A model generated the notes under the pieces. The model ran no database searches. It was not told the DNA's origin and was given only the letters and a program-made list of their open reading frames with translations. A stretch of 64,000 nucleotides of DNA from Plenodomus lindquistii. Lineage: Eukaryota; Ascomycota; Dothideomycetes; Pleosporales; Leptosphaeriaceae. This document shows positions 22,801 to 34,283 of this stretch, one piece after another (position 1 is the first letter of the stretch; each line of letters starts with the position of its first letter). Location of the stretch: positions 2,170,001 to 2,234,000 of the forward strand of contig JANUWI010000001.1 of the NCBI GenBank assembly GCA_025504975.1, given 5' to 3'. A program made the position numbers and the translations under genes.

Positions 22801-23519
22801 GTTGAGCTCAACAATTTCTCGGTCGCGCTCAGATGTGAGTCGATGCGCTTTCACCAAGTAGGATATCAAAGGGTAGGCCAGGAAGCACGAAAGGATGGTT
22901 GCGCATTGATACAAGTGTATGTGGTGATGATTGGGAGGAGCGAAGAGCTTGCGCATGGGCTGCGCTAAGATGATCAAGCTGGTCAGGGCGGCGCATTGGT
23001 CACGACCAAGAGACGGGCCATGCTCGAATGGATGCTCTGCAGGAACCGTTGCGCAGGGCGTTGATAGCTCGAAGTATCGAAGATCTGTATTCTTGGTACC
23101 CGCATGTTCTCGGTGATTTGAGCCCCGGGCTCTAGACGGTGCCGGGGTCCCCACTGCCTAGCGCGGGGAAGGGCTTTACCGCGATCTCAGACGTACAACG
23201 ATCTATCTACGCTCAATTGAGAGGCCCGATCTTCCCATGGGCATCTCACTTCAATGTGGAATCTCATTGTAACTCCTACGGTCATCATCGCTGACTTGTA
23301 ATCACTGGCGGACTTCCTTGCCGGTCGCGATGTTGGATTGTGACCTCGCACGACTGGTATAGCGCTGCCGATATGGCGTACCGACATCAAGCCAAATTTG
23401 ACCTCACCGCTGATTGCCTTGCCCATTCATTTCAAGTACTGCGTGCTCATTTCCGTCCACATGACGGGTTTCTTCATTGCCAACGCCCGACCCAAACATC
23501 CGGATTGCATTGTTCAAGC
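22801..23519. other. Intergenic, probable promoter of the fusion gene
   Basis: About 720 bp between two minus-strand genes. The fusion-gene frame remains open through part of it (to 23154) and includes a hydrophobic stretch near 22860-22900, so a longer protein cannot be fully excluded. No other feature was found. Confidence 0.35.
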
Positions 23520-25121
23520 TCATTCGTTGCTAAAAAAGGATGTGATCTTCATGGAGCCATCAGCCTTGGGGGTCTTCGCTGCACTACCGTTACTCGTGGC
23601 GCTTCTAGTACCTTGCTTCTTTGTAGGTGTTGACGTTTTCTTTGCAGGAGACTTGATCGGAGATGCAAATGCGGCAGGCTTACTGCGTTTGGCTTGTGGC
23701 TCGGCGGCTGCTGTGTCACCCGCCTCATCCTCGTTACTTCGCTCTCGTTTGAAGCTCGTTGGCTTGTCCTGGACTCGTGATTCGGATATGGACGGAATTG
23801 GCATGGGCGCGTTGTCTTCGGTTCCTTCCACGCGGTCGGTCGTTGCACGCGTCTCATTCATGTCGTGCTGTATTTTGATATCGCCCTGGTCCGTCGTCGA
23901 GTCTTGCACGTCATGCTCAGTCTTGATGATGGCCTTCTCATCCGGCTTGGCTTTGGCGGCCTTGTGTTGGTTACCGAAGAAGTTTGCAATGTTGTTCTTG
24001 TTGGCACTACTGCTGATGGGAACCAGGAAGGATGGCGAGTTGTTGCCCACCTTACCCACGTCTTTGCTCACGGGGTAAACCTCAAGCTCGCCTTTAAAAG
24101 GCTGCAGTAGAGATTGAAGATCGTTGCTCCACTCTGTGCGACGCGGGTCGAGCCAGGTACGGATGGCTTCGGAGCCGTTCTCCAGTATGACGGGCATACG
24201 ATCATGAAGGAAGTTAAGCTGCTTGTTCGAATCTGTGGTGATGATGGTGTAAGTAAACAACTTTTCGCTAGAGTCTAGTGGGCTGTCAGTACACCTCAGG
24301 CGGGAACACAAGACAGGGAGCACGTGGGACGCGAGTTGAAAACCTGGGAATGCTTGCTCTGCAACATGCGTAGGTTGCAATGAAGCATCGGGTGTCGCAA
24401 TGCAACGTGAACAGGCTTGACGGTTTTGGTCGTATCTTGCAAGCAATCCTGGTTGTCTGGTTTCGTGTTTGGAGATTGAGACTTGCCTTCGAATTGCACA
24501 CAGTCCCACAAGCCAGCGAAGCACATGAGCTGGCCATCCTTGCGCTTGGTGAAGTGCGGCAGTTTCTCCTTGCTGTTGTTCTTCTTGAGCCACTCATAGA
24601 AGCCCTGTGCGACGATGATGCATCGCTTCTTCTTCTTCATGGTGGTCCACATGCCACGGTCCTCGATGAGGGAGTCGTCTCGGCAGTTGATGGTCTTCAT
24701 CTTGGAGCCATAGTCGGGGTTGCGTTTCGTCCAGAATGGCACCAAACCTGTGGGTGTGATCAACTTGGGTGGATTCGGCTGGCTGGGAGGACATACCCCA
24801 TTGCATGGACTGCAGCTTGTACTTGGTGTTCTCGGTCGCACCTTCCCTCTTGACGTCCGCTTCACTCGCATCCTTGGTGTCGTGATGCTCACCGCCGCCG
24901 AAGTCGGCACCATCAGCCCGGTAGACGAGCCCGTGATATCCTGGGGCGAAGTTGTAACTCTGACGTACAGCATCGTCCTCTGGAGTCTCTTCGACGGGCA
25001 TGTTCGCCTCCTCCAATTGATGGCGGACCTCAGAGGGCCGCTGGGTATTATGTCAGCGCCTCGTACTGAACTCTTTGTAACTGCAGGTTCTCACCAAGGC
25101 CAGCGCATATCGGCCACACAT
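23520..25121 (-). CDS. HMCES/SRAP-domain DNA-abasic-site crosslinking protein (four exons)
   Basis: SOS-response-associated-peptidase family protein (human HMCES, yeast YMR114C); family members crosslink covalently to abasic sites in single-stranded DNA. Exons, minus strand: 25095-25121, 24797-25040, 24487-24747, 23520-24274, giving 428 aa. The nine-codon first exon encodes MCGRYALAL, so the catalytic Cys2 is in place once Met1 is removed. The Glu of GFYEW and the His of FLHDRMPVIL complete the active site; LVPFWTK and FAGLWDCVQ are further family blocks. Intron 3 (24275-24486, 212 nt) starts with a GC donor (GCAAGT) and its removal joins LWDCVQFE to DSSEKLFTYTII. The tail from about residue 270 is lysine-rich and low-complexity, probably nuclear. 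It ends KITSFFSNE, which looks like a PCNA-binding PIP-type box (I..FF). Confidence 0.9.
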
Positions 25122-25333
25122 AGTAAAGAGTGGTAGTGGTCATGTGCGGCAACGAAGGGTGGTGAAGGCGAGGCGCGTCCATGATTGGCTACGTCATCAG
25201 CCCTACGCGCCAGCTGCACGCGACGGAAGCTAAAATGTTGCCGCCGTCATGCAAATGCTCCACCAGCCCACCAGGCCAAACTCCAACGTCGGTCAATTCA
25301 CTGCAACGTCGCGCATCTGCCCTCGTCCGGCCC

Positions 25334-26774
25334 ATGATGCTGACCAGAACGCTGCCACGCGCTGCGCCTCGGATAGGTTGCGCCACACGATGTGAAGCAC
25401 AGCCCTCGATACACCGGCTCGCAAAGCTACCGCCAAAGCAATGGCAGTCGGCGCACCAGCAATTGGGAAGGCGGCATGCCTCGTCCTTCCGCAAAGGCTT
25501 CCGAGAGCAGCTGGAGAAGAGCCCCATCCTGTTTCCTTTCGCCATTGGAGCGTGAGTGTGCCTCTATAGGCTATGTGGTCCTTTCTCTAACATACGTATC
25601 TAGCATCGCCGTCGTCTCGGGCATCCTCCTCTTCTACGTGCCCTGGTACTACAAGAACATCATCATAAAACCCTACCACAACTTCCCCGAGCCCGTCGCC
25701 AAGAAGCTACGGCGCGCCCTCTTCTACAGCCGCGGCAACTACCTCGACATTCGCGAAGCCAACAAATACTTCCGACAAGCCCTCGCGCTGGCTGACGAGT
25801 TGGGCATGGATCCTTTCAGCGACGAGATCATGGGCGTCAAATACAGCATCGCTGCGCTGTTTGAGGAGGCAGGCTACTACAGTCTGGCAATCGATGTCTT
25901 GGAAATCATGCGCAACGACTGCCAGCGCTGGGTGGACGAGTTCTCGGATGCGCATTGGAACAATGGCAACCGAAGTCGGGTCAAGAAGAACATGATCCAG
26001 ATCAACCTGAAGCTGGGCCAGCTGTACGACGTCAAGTACGTCAATGAGCCGGAGAATGGAGAGAAGCGACTAGTGGAGGCTGTGGAGAGCGCATTGAGCG
26101 AGAAGCAAAGACGAGAAAAGGAGGGATTGAAAACTGGAGAAGGGCCGTGGCTGACGGATGAGGAGATGGGTGGCACGTTGGAAGGTAGGACATGTCCTTG
26201 ATCTGGGTTGTGGCTATGCTAACAGTCGTCAGCGCTCGGAACCCATTACGAGCAATTCGACTCGCACTACCTCGCCACACCTCTTTTCGTCAAAGCGCTC
26301 GAGTTCGTCTCCAAAAGCTCATGTCACAGTGTTGTCCTCAGTGAGTATTCCACAAGGCCAATCTCGAATGTCTCTAACATCAGCGCAGTGAACAACGTTT
26401 CAACATGCCTAATTCAACAATCTCCCTCTTCCGACCAAAACACAATCACCATGTCCTCCTCACCCTCCGATTTTCCCGTAACAGCGCCCGCCCCTCGCGC
26501 AATGCTCATCGACCAGGCGCGCCAATGGGCGCAAAAGGCCATCTCACACGCCGAGACGATACAACCGCCAGAACGCGACCAAGAATGCGATGTAGGCTGC
26601 GCAGTTGCTACACATAACTTGGGCGAATTTCTCGAAATGGAGGGCAAGATCAGCGAAGCGAGGAGTCTGTACGAGGAAGCGAGTCGCCTGAGTAAAAAGA
26701 TTGGGTTCAAAGAAGGCGTAGGGAATGCGAAGGCGGGGTTGAAGAGGTGTTTGGAGGCTGAGAAACGGAAGTAG
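25334..26774 (+). CDS. Mgr3-like mitochondrial TPR protein (four exons)
   Basis: TPR protein resembling yeast Mgr3, an inner-membrane adaptor that passes substrates to the i-AAA protease. Exons: 25334-25551, 25604-26184, 26233-26340, 26389-26774, giving 430 aa. The first ~70 residues are Arg/Ser/Ala-rich without acidic residues at the start (MMLTRTLPRAAPRIG), as in a mitochondrial presequence. One membrane helix follows (IAVVSGILLFYVPWYY), then TPR-like helices (ANKYFRQALALADELG, AALFEEAGYYSLAIDVLEIM, HYEQFDSHYLATPLFVKALE) and a C-terminal TPR pair. Translation could begin at 25334 or 25337; an earlier in-frame ATG (25235) is less presequence-like. The gene is divergent from the SRAP gene, with starts 212 bp apart. 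Confidence 0.84.
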
Positions 26775-26899
26775 AAGAATACGATGATTCAAACAAGAAT
26801 TGCAACTAACCATGTGGCATTGGCCCACTGACCTGACGCACGCACATGTCTATCAATCTCCCATCTTTCGATACCTGCTGAACACATGATGACGGTATG

Positions 26900-28450
26900 T
26901 AGCTCTGCCTTTCTCATGACTTATAGCGATCGCTTTCGAATCACACCTCCTCACAGCGTGTATAAATTCTCTCCACTACCTGCGCTTCCTCTCTTCTCAC
27001 AACCACATCTCCCTCGGTGTCTTTCTCGAATCACTCACTCTTTATCGCATGACCTTGTTCTCCGCCGTAAAACAAATTCGTTTAGGCCTCATGTGTGTCG
27101 CTCTCTTGTACCTCGGTGCCCAGCATGGGCGCTGCCGACGTCGAAAGATGAATCCGATAAGTTCATGTCTCCCGTCTCTCCTGGCACCCAATTACATTAG
27201 AGCGGGAGTGTTTCCGAATGCAACCTTCAACTGGATCATGTCTGCCTTCGCTGCGGAGAAACCAAAAGCTTCACACTGGATTCTAATGTGCTGGAGCAAC
27301 CAGCGAAACGAAGGCACGTGATGTTTGGCCGAGGTGGATGGGTATATAAACTCCTCTCACACTCCCTCCTCCTTCCCTTGCACAGCACAGCACACTTCGT
27401 GTGTTTCCAAACACTATCTCAAAGGTCTGATGAGCGGTGTCTTCTTCCAGAACGCTGACACTTGGAGCTGATGAGCGGTGTCTTCTTCCAAATGCAATTG
27501 AATCCAACCCATGAGTGGTGTCTTTCTCGAAAACACCAGGACGGCAACGGATGTCTGTGTCCTTTGCTGTCTGGAAAGGAAAAACAATGGCGACGTAATC
27601 ACATGTGCATCTGCGCCGTTTTTCTTTCTTTAATTCCATCCACGGTCACCGTATGTTTCTCAGACATCAGCTCCGCTCATTTCATATGTTTCTGCCTGTC
27701 CGGGATTCAAAACATGAAACGGAAGACCAATTGTCCCCGCCTGCAATCTACGACACAGAATTCATGGGGTAACGGACGTGAGAGGGATATATAAACACCC
27801 TCCGCACCAACCCTACCTTCTTCCTTACACACCGACGCAAGTCGTGTTCTCAAAGTCGCGCTCTTCGATTGGGATGTTGTGGCGGCGCCCGTCTTCGAAA
27901 AAGGACTTTGTGCGATTCATGTGTGTGGAGTTCTGAAAGGTCAAAATCCAGCAGCGATGTGAGCGGACGCTCGGCACGAGGAATACGACATGAAAGTGAT
28001 ATAGACAGCAGCTGTCCACTCTGCTGTTCCACGCACGATGTTCTCAAAAGATGACGTGTTCACGACATGTCCGCGCGTGCCACAAGCTCGAAAGTAAGAC
28101 ACAATCCTTCCATGATCTGGACCGACCGACCGAGTCTTTGGTCGTGTATCAAAACCACAGAGTTGGGACCAAATGTCTGGGAGAGTGAGGTGAGGAGTAT
28201 ATAAACCTCCTGCGTACCATTCTTGCTTGACTTCTCACGACTGCGCGGGAAAGGGGGATTTCAAAACACATGAAGACAGATCTGATGTTCTGCGGTGTTG
28301 CTTCCAAACCGTAGAGGATTGGGTGTATGTGTTCCTGCCCCAAAATGCCGTCAGTCGCGCTGCATAGGGTGTGGGACTCGGTGCGCGGTGCTTGTTTGGA
28401 TCACAATACGCCGCGCTCGAAGATTTAATGTGCTCTGATCCAGAGCCCAA
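26900..28450 (+). repeat. Array of four diverged ~400-bp TATA-containing units (left array)
   Basis: Four related stretches recur at near-regular spacing. Each has a G/A-rich run, then TATAAA or TATATAAA, then a CT-rich segment, then a short region of dyad symmetry and a YTCRAA-like motif. TATA boxes begin at 26961, 27343, 27788 and 28198, that is 382, 445 and 410 bp apart. Examples: GGGTATATAAACTCCTC at 27340, GGATATATAAACACCCTCC at 27786 and AGTATATAAACCTCC at 28197. The second unit carries CACACTTCGTGTG, a perfect 5-bp hairpin. No common long open frame follows the boxes. Nothing else is seen in this interval, and the similarity was judged by eye. Confidence 0.5.
27430..27535 (+). repeat. 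Imperfect ~42-bp tandem repeat, about 2.5 copies
   Basis: The core TGATGAGCGGTGTCTTCTTC occurs twice 41 bp apart (first copy about 27430, second about 27471). A third, weaker copy (CATGAGTGGTGTCTTTCTCG) starts about 43 bp later. It lies inside the second unit of the TATA array. A related stretch, CTGATGTTCTGCGGTGTTGC, is found in the fourth unit near 28281. Confidence 0.65.
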
Positions 28451-28560
28451 AGTCCATGTTCAAGACTAAAAGTACTCGCCCCACACCGGCCCCACCCGCT
28501 ACTTCCTCAACCGCGTCATGACTACACCTTTAACATAACCACATTGCAATTCCTAGAAAC

Positions 28561-29916
28561 ATGAGTATATCGTTTGATGAGCTCAAGGAATTCTACTTCG
28601 AGCTCATCACCACGATCGTCCCTGGCCCCGCAAGCTGGAGCTATTTCATTCCACTTCTTGTCTTGCCACTTGGACTCCTTATACCACCCTCGATATTGAG
28701 CCACAGACAGCTATGTGCAATTGTGCTGCCCATAAGCATCGTATCTACACTCCATGCATGGACCGTCCTCGGCGGTAACGATGTCATCTCAACAGACTGT
28801 CTGTACATGACACTCTTCCTGTACTTCTTCAAGGATCCGCGACGCAACTTCAGACGCGTCATTCGATCTGACACCACGGAAAACTCGGAGAATCCGGATG
28901 CACCGCAGTCGAGAGGAAGCAAAAGTAATGAAAAGAACGCCGTTTCAGATTCGATCGCCTTGGAAACATACCCGGAAAACTTTACAGGGCGACTTACCTG
29001 GGCAGCAATGCTTCCGCAGAGCCGCCCACTGCACGACTGGATCATCGGCGAGCCAGGACACGACCGCCGGGCTTTACAAAGTTTCCGTCATCCCACTCGA
29101 TCCAGGTTCACGATAGACATTCTCTCCCGTCTTGTGCCCGTGCTGGCACTATTCCTGCCATTGTCAAAGCAACTCGCCGTGCACGACCCGTACTTCAGCG
29201 ATCCCACGTGGTCAATTTCCAGCCCATACGAGATAAATCATCACGTTGAAGGAAAAATAGCAACTCTGCTGAAAACCTCCATACCAGCCTTCATCCTCCG
29301 ACCCCTGACCATAGCCATGTACACATACTCCCTCCTCCTCTGCCTCTTTCTCCCCCCAATGCTTCTCGCGCTCCTCCTCAACGCAATCCACTTCCTCCCG
29401 GACGCATGGTCACCGCACACATTTCGTCCACACTTTGGCCCCATCTCTGTTGTTTCTCGGTACGGCGTCCGCGGCTTCTGGGGCCGCTGGTGGCATCAGC
29501 AGATGCGGCATATTGTTTCTGAGCCGGGGAGGTGGGCGGCGGGGAGGCTTGGACTTGGAGATAATGGATGGCAGAAGAGGGTGAAGTATATGCTGGTTTG
29601 TTTGTCTGCGTTTGTGTTGAGTGGGATTACGCATTCGGGGATGGTGCCGGCGAGGCCGAGGTTTGCGGTGGTGGGGACGGGTGTGCTAAGGTTGCATCTT
29701 GCGGCTTTCTTTTGGGTGCAGCCGGTTGGTGTTGCGGTTGAGTTGTTTTTGCTGGAACCGGTTTTAAGTAGACTTCCGGAGTCGATGAGGGAGGGGCTGA
29801 GGGTTGTGTGGACGATGGGTTTCTTGTGCGCCTCGTGCGTTTTCTTGGTTATGCCGTTTGGGCAGTTGGGGTATTGGAAGATTATTCCTGATGAGTATGT
29901 ACCACGACTATTGTAG
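28561..29916 (+). CDS. Wax synthase-type MBOAT acyltransferase, 451 aa, single exon
   Basis: Polytopic membrane O-acyltransferase of the wax-synthase-like family, which in fungi includes many acetyl/acyltransferases of secondary metabolism. At least seven hydrophobic helices are visible (for example WSYFIPLLVLPLGLLIPP, LLLCLFLPPMLLALLLNAIH). The family motifs are RGFWGRWWHQQMRH (about residues 304-317) and FVLSGITHSGMVP, whose His (about 357) is the expected catalytic residue. The start at 28561 is the first ATG in the frame, after an AT-rich leader. The gene is flanked on both sides by the ~400-bp TATA units. Its codon choice changes sharply near 29480-29520 from C-rich to G-rich. Substrate unknown. 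Confidence 0.86.
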   Translation: MSISFDELKEFYFELITTIVPGPASWSYFIPLLVLPLGLLIPPSILSHRQLCAIVLPISIVSTLHAWTVLGGNDVISTDCLYMTLFLYFFKDPRRNFRRVIRSDTTENSENPDAPQSRGSKSNEKNAVSDSIALETYPENFTGRLTWAAMLPQSRPLHDWIIGEPGHDRRALQSFRHPTRSRFTIDILSRLVPVLALFLPLSKQLAVHDPYFSDPTWSISSPYEINHHVEGKIATLLKTSIPAFILRPLTIAMYTYSLLLCLFLPPMLLALLLNAIHFLPDAWSPHTFRPHFGPISVVSRYGVRGFWGRWWHQQMRHIVSEPGRWAAGRLGLGDNGWQKRVKYMLVCLSAFVLSGITHSGMVPARPRFAVVGTGVLRLHLAAFFWVQPVGVAVELFLLEPVLSRLPESMREGLRVVWTMGFLCASCVFLVMPFGQLGYWKIIPDEYVPRLL

Positions 29917-30239
29917 TTGTTGCGCTGGGTGCTTTGCTTGGACTAGTATTCGCTACTATGACCAAATCAAAAAGCGCATGCGAAATCACGATGTGCAGTA
30001 TACGAGTCTTGTTCACTTGTGAAATCATGAACCACGATACGCTGCAGTCTATGGGCAGGATGTATGTCCAAGTGCTCCCCGATGAAAAAATGCTATGAGT
30101 TTCCGAGGTATATCGAGAAGTTCAAAGACTCTCAGAAACCGACATGCATCCCACCCCATGTCGCAGTCCCGAGCTCAGGCTTGAAATCCACATGTCTTAC
30201 AAAAAGCTCAATGTGGTATTCGATGAGTACTCAAAAATT

Positions 30240-31500
30240 ATCGACTTGTTGACAACATGGCTGCATGTTTCGAAACGTGTGCGAGGGGTGTAGGGGTATA
30301 AATTCCTCTTCGCGCTCGTCGGTGCTCTTTTCTTTTACACCACTGTCGAAGGAGTGGTGTATCAAAAATAACAGGCAGCGTAATACATGGCTTGCTCTCT
30401 GCCGTTTCTGAACGCATGGATTTCCCATTCATGAGCCGCCTCGCACGTCTCTCCCAAAAGCTATGCCACGAACATCTCATGCGCGCTCTGTGGTCTTTGA
30501 GAATCGAAAACGAAGGAATTCGAATTCATGAATTTCGAAAGATCAGACAAGTTAGCTGATGTGTGAGAAAGCGGTTCATGTACCTGCCATGTCTTCCTGA
30601 CTTTGCGGAGCAAAAGTCGGTGTTTGAGGTTCTCATTCCCGAGGCGGCGGTGCAGAGATATAAAGCTCGCCTCTGCTTCGTTGCTCTTCTTCTTCCCTAC
30701 CAGCACACGCGCTGTTTCTCTTTTCAAACGCACAATCGAGGTTCGCATGACTTCTTGTCAGGCCTTCCTGTTCTAAAACGACCACCTCGATGTCCAATGA
30801 CTTCTGTCCGCCGTCTCCAGAAAATTGGTACCTACGAGCTAACGTTTGCGCGGTCCTGTTCCTAGAGGAGCGAAGATAAGACGTGAGCAGTTGCATGTGT
30901 CTCAAAAAATGATATCAGTCGCATTCATGTGCGGTGGACTTTCGCCCTCATCATTGATGATACTGTGCGCCCTGTCGAGATCAAACTCGTCGGGGTGAGC
31001 CGGATGAGTGTCTGGACGACGGGGGGAGTTACAAAGACTTCTACCCCTTCATTCTGTTTCTTCTTCCTATATACTCGCACGATCAAGCGGTCTCTCGAAA
31101 CATCAACCGGAATCTGATGATGGTACGGAGGTACTCACGTTGAAGAATGGTGACTTTGACCCCATAATTCTGCTTTGAGCTCTGGGAATTAACTAGCGAT
31201 TGGCACATGCTGAGAGGTGCGTTGAGGTTGAGCGATCGTTTTTCAAGTGGGAGATGTCTCCAAGCCTGTCTTGGATCGTCTTATGGACGACGTTCTTTAA
31301 CGATCCGAGTCTCGTGCTAAATGTGGGAGGACTTTGGACTCTTGTAGGCATGATACCCTCTACAAGGTTCGGAAGCGAGGTCTGTGGATGGTATAAAGAA
31401 CCAGACATGACACCGTCGTCTCGCGGAATGTAACACTCAAAATTGGTCGAGGATTCGCTTGTATAAGTTTTCTCCTCACTGCGTTTCTTTCTTTACTACA
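30240..31500 (+). repeat. Right array of diverged TATA-containing units
   Basis: The same architecture as in the left array continues downstream of the MBOAT gene. TATA-like boxes lie at 30297 (TATAAA), 30659 (TATAAA), 31068 (TATATA), 31392 (TATAAA) and a weaker one at 31462; the first four are 362, 409 and 324 bp apart. CT-rich segments follow (TTCCTCTTCGCGCTCG at 30303, GCTCGCCTCTGCTTCG at 30665), then motifs such as TATCAAAA, TTTTCAAA and TCTCGAAA. No long shared reading frame was found. A possible isolated relative lies near 40943 (GGGTATATAATTCTCG). Confidence 0.45.
30337..30360 (+). repeat. Perfect 8-bp inverted repeat (hairpin) in a TATA unit
   Basis: ACACCACT (30337-30344) and AGTGGTGT (30353-30360) are exact inverted repeats around an 8-base loop, 40 bp downstream of the TATA box at 30297. 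Unit 27343 has a comparable hairpin at the same relative position, so the dyad may belong to the unit. Confidence 0.7.
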
Positions 31501-32759
31501 ACTATGCATAAGGTATACAGTGCTGGAATACCCTGCTGGAACCGACTATGTTTTGCTCTCACTTGGTTCCTCAGGAATGACTCCAAGTCTAACGAATGAC
31601 TCTGTGCTTTTGAAGTCCATCGATACAAACTCGAGAGTTTCGACGGGTGTCGCGCAGTTCTTGCACGTTCCCTAGTAATCTACTCTGGAGCTTTCGAGAA
31701 ATTGGCGCCACCGATGTGACGGATGGATGTTCGTGCCGGTAAGGAGCACTTTTTGCTGTGATTTTTTTGGGACTCTTCCAGTCTACCATGCAGCCTGCGA
31801 GAAGTCACAACAGTCATCTTGGGACTCGACGCAAATACGGGATCGTACTGCAATATAGCTGTATACTCTAAAATGTGCTCAAGGCGGATCATTGGTGCAT
31901 AGCGTACTGCTGTGAGCTCCCCGTTGTGATATAATATTGTAGGAGACGACGTTTATACATCGGCGCGTTACAGGAGAGGGCCCTCCTCGGATAGGTAACC
32001 AACGGCTGTGAGCTGGCAGGCGAGTCTTTAGAGTTTTTGATGGAGTGAGTACTAGCAGTTTCATGCCTTCAAGGAGCTTTGACTGACCACCTGGTCGCTT
32101 GCAGGTTCCATGATGTATCAATCGAGAAACTTGTTAATGCGACGCGTCATACCATGTAATGCAACAGGAGCATGTGTCCTTCGGACTGGACTTCAGGCTG
32201 GCCATCTTCAAGTTTGCTGAGCCCCATAAGCACCTGCTTTGCGTTGATAAGACTAAACACACCGGAGAGGATATGGAGCGATTTGGACAGACCATCGACG
32301 TCTCGCTTTTCAGGTATAGCGATGGGCGGCGTTCGGACAAGAAACATTTCCATGGTGCAGTGGAATCACATCGGAGGAATTGCGGGAGCGGCAAGGTCAG
32401 CACGGTCCAGCTTGCGTGTGTGGTGTGATGGCCTGGCCTTTCTCTCTGAAACATTCAGCCTCGTACAGGCAAATAAGACGTTTCGAAGATCATCAGAGAG
32501 ATCCGCCCACTTCATTTAGAATCTCACTTGACCCATGCTACGATGGGGATCTCCCCATTCGGGTCAATTCGAACCCTGTGCGCATGGACTCCATCATCAC
32601 GGCCAGACACACCGACGCCGCGAGGCTACGGCTCGCGATTCATGACATAGGAGAGGGCAACATAATAGAATGGACGCCATACATTCCAGTTTCCGTCATT
32701 GATCTTTACGTTGCTTTCGCATCTTGCATTCACACACTCGCTTGTACATTCGTTTCATC
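31501..32759. other. Intergenic, no supported gene
   Basis: About 1.26 kb. A minus-strand stretch near 32147-32353 (KSLHILSGVFSLINAKQVLM) has protein-like composition, but it has no start context, splice partner or recognisable domain, so I do not call it. The last ~100 bp should hold the promoter of the following secreted protease. Confidence 0.4.
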
Positions 32760-33780
32760 ATGGTCAAACTCAAGTCTTTCCTAGCTCTTTCAGCCTTCGG
32801 TCTCAGTGCGCTGGCGCATCCGACCATCAAGCATATTGATCGCCGATTTTGTGCGGTTCCAGAGCGTAACATCCTCGCTCGCGATGAACTCACCACTCGT
32901 GCCGTCATTCCCAAGGCGACAACGTGGAATCCTCCATCCAACATGGTCACCGCGCTTGACCAGGTACATCTCACCTTAAGACGGCTTCGCGAAAAGAGAG
33001 ACTGACATGAGAAACAGGTCTGGGAGCGAACCATGAAGGACAACCCCGATGGTCTCAAAGACATGAACTGGATTACCGATCAATTCATGGCCAATAATGG
33101 CAGCATCAACTATTGTGTTCGCTGGAATTCCAAGGGCAAGAGCACCGCAGCTGCACGTGCTGGAACTGTCGAGGTACTGCAACGATCACTGCAAAAGTGG
33201 TTTGACCTGCTCGTCGGCTTCGAAGGTTTTCCACTGACCACGCTTGACGTCAACGTCGTTGGCTACGCCGTCAAGGACAAGAATCTCCTTGAAGGCGACC
33301 TGACCGGTCTGGACGTATACACTGCTACAGCCGACCCTGATGGTGTACCTGAGTGCGATCCGCGCTGTTATCGCGCTATCCATCTCGATGGCGATTTCAG
33401 CCAGTGTCCTGGTGGCGCGAAGAGCAGATATGACATTAGTCTCTGGCTCGATGATACTATTCCAGCTGATCTAGGTGGTTACGGGTACAACTGGGGCCAA
33501 GAACTTCGCCCGGAATATATCCTGGATAACTTGGAGGAGACCGACAACGTCCATATCTTGCTTCACGAGATGGGCCATGGATTCGGACTTCTCGGTATGT
33601 TCTTGCCCGGTGATTCAAGACATGGGTAGCGCTAATTGAGTCTTAGACTTCTACGATTGGGTACCCGAGGGTCAAACTAGTTTCATCATGATGGCAGGCA
33701 GTGCCACGGAGATTACGGAATTCGACGCATGGATGTTGAGGGACTGGTACAGAAAGTTGAAGGATGCAAGGGGCTGGTAG
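32760..33780 (+). CDS. Secreted zinc metalloprotease with HExxHxxGxxD motif (three exons)
   Basis: Exons: 32760-32963, 33018-33594, 33647-33780, giving 304 aa. A clear signal peptide (VKLKSFLALSAFGLSALAHP) is followed by a pro-like segment and a catalytic domain. The zinc site HEMGHGFGLLD fits HExxHxxGxxD, the arrangement of snapalysin-type (M7-like) enzymes, where Asp is the third ligand. The intron at 33595-33646 falls inside the Asp codon, so the complete motif exists only in the spliced message. The C-terminal block DFYDWVPEGQTSFIM...FDAWMLRDWYR is shared with other fungal secreted proteins often labelled dockerin-type or neutral zinc peptidase. Cysteine pairs (ECDPRCY, SQCPGG) suggest disulfides. 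Likely extracellular; substrate unknown. Confidence 0.85.
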
Positions 33781-34283
33781 CTTCTAGGAATACATCGGCA
33801 ACCCTCTCAACCACTCTACACATACAATGCTGGTTCGGTAGCGCTCGGCAAACCTGTAACTATTCTTCTGCCTGTATATCTTTCAAGGACCATAATACTT
33901 GACGCTAAAGTATCACTTCATTCAAGTCTATCATCATTTTCCAAAGCAACTTTTGTCGATATCCACCGCGAATCTTTTACGTAAAGATCCCTACGAGGCC
34001 CTACCATATAAGCAATATGAGCCAAACAAACAACCATATCGCCCCGCCTGCATCATGTTATCACAAGCTGCTAATTCTCAAGAAGATCAACTCTCTGTCC
34101 TCTCTCACCCAGCTCACCGATGTTACACCTGAGAAACAAACGCCCGAGACCGACCATCGACCGAGGCCGTTCAGCAAGATCACACTACTATATCACGCCT
34201 AACTAATCTACACTGTCTCCAAATTCTCTCTGACACGACTCCTTCGGCTCGAGGCACAGCATCCTGAAACCTCGACTACATCA

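Noticed and set aside
27420..27540. TGATGA-containing repeats as possible C/D snoRNAs
   Set aside because: The base before TGATGA is C, not a purine as the C box requires, and no matched D box with closing stem is seen.
26900..31500. The TATA-unit arrays as a CRISPR-like or satellite array
   Set aside because: The units are long, highly diverged and contain no short identical direct repeats; CRISPR arrays are also not expected in a fungus.
32560..32590. Sequence like a tRNA T-arm (TTCGAACCC)
   Set aside because: No acceptor, D or anticodon stems can be formed around it; no tRNA was found in the window.
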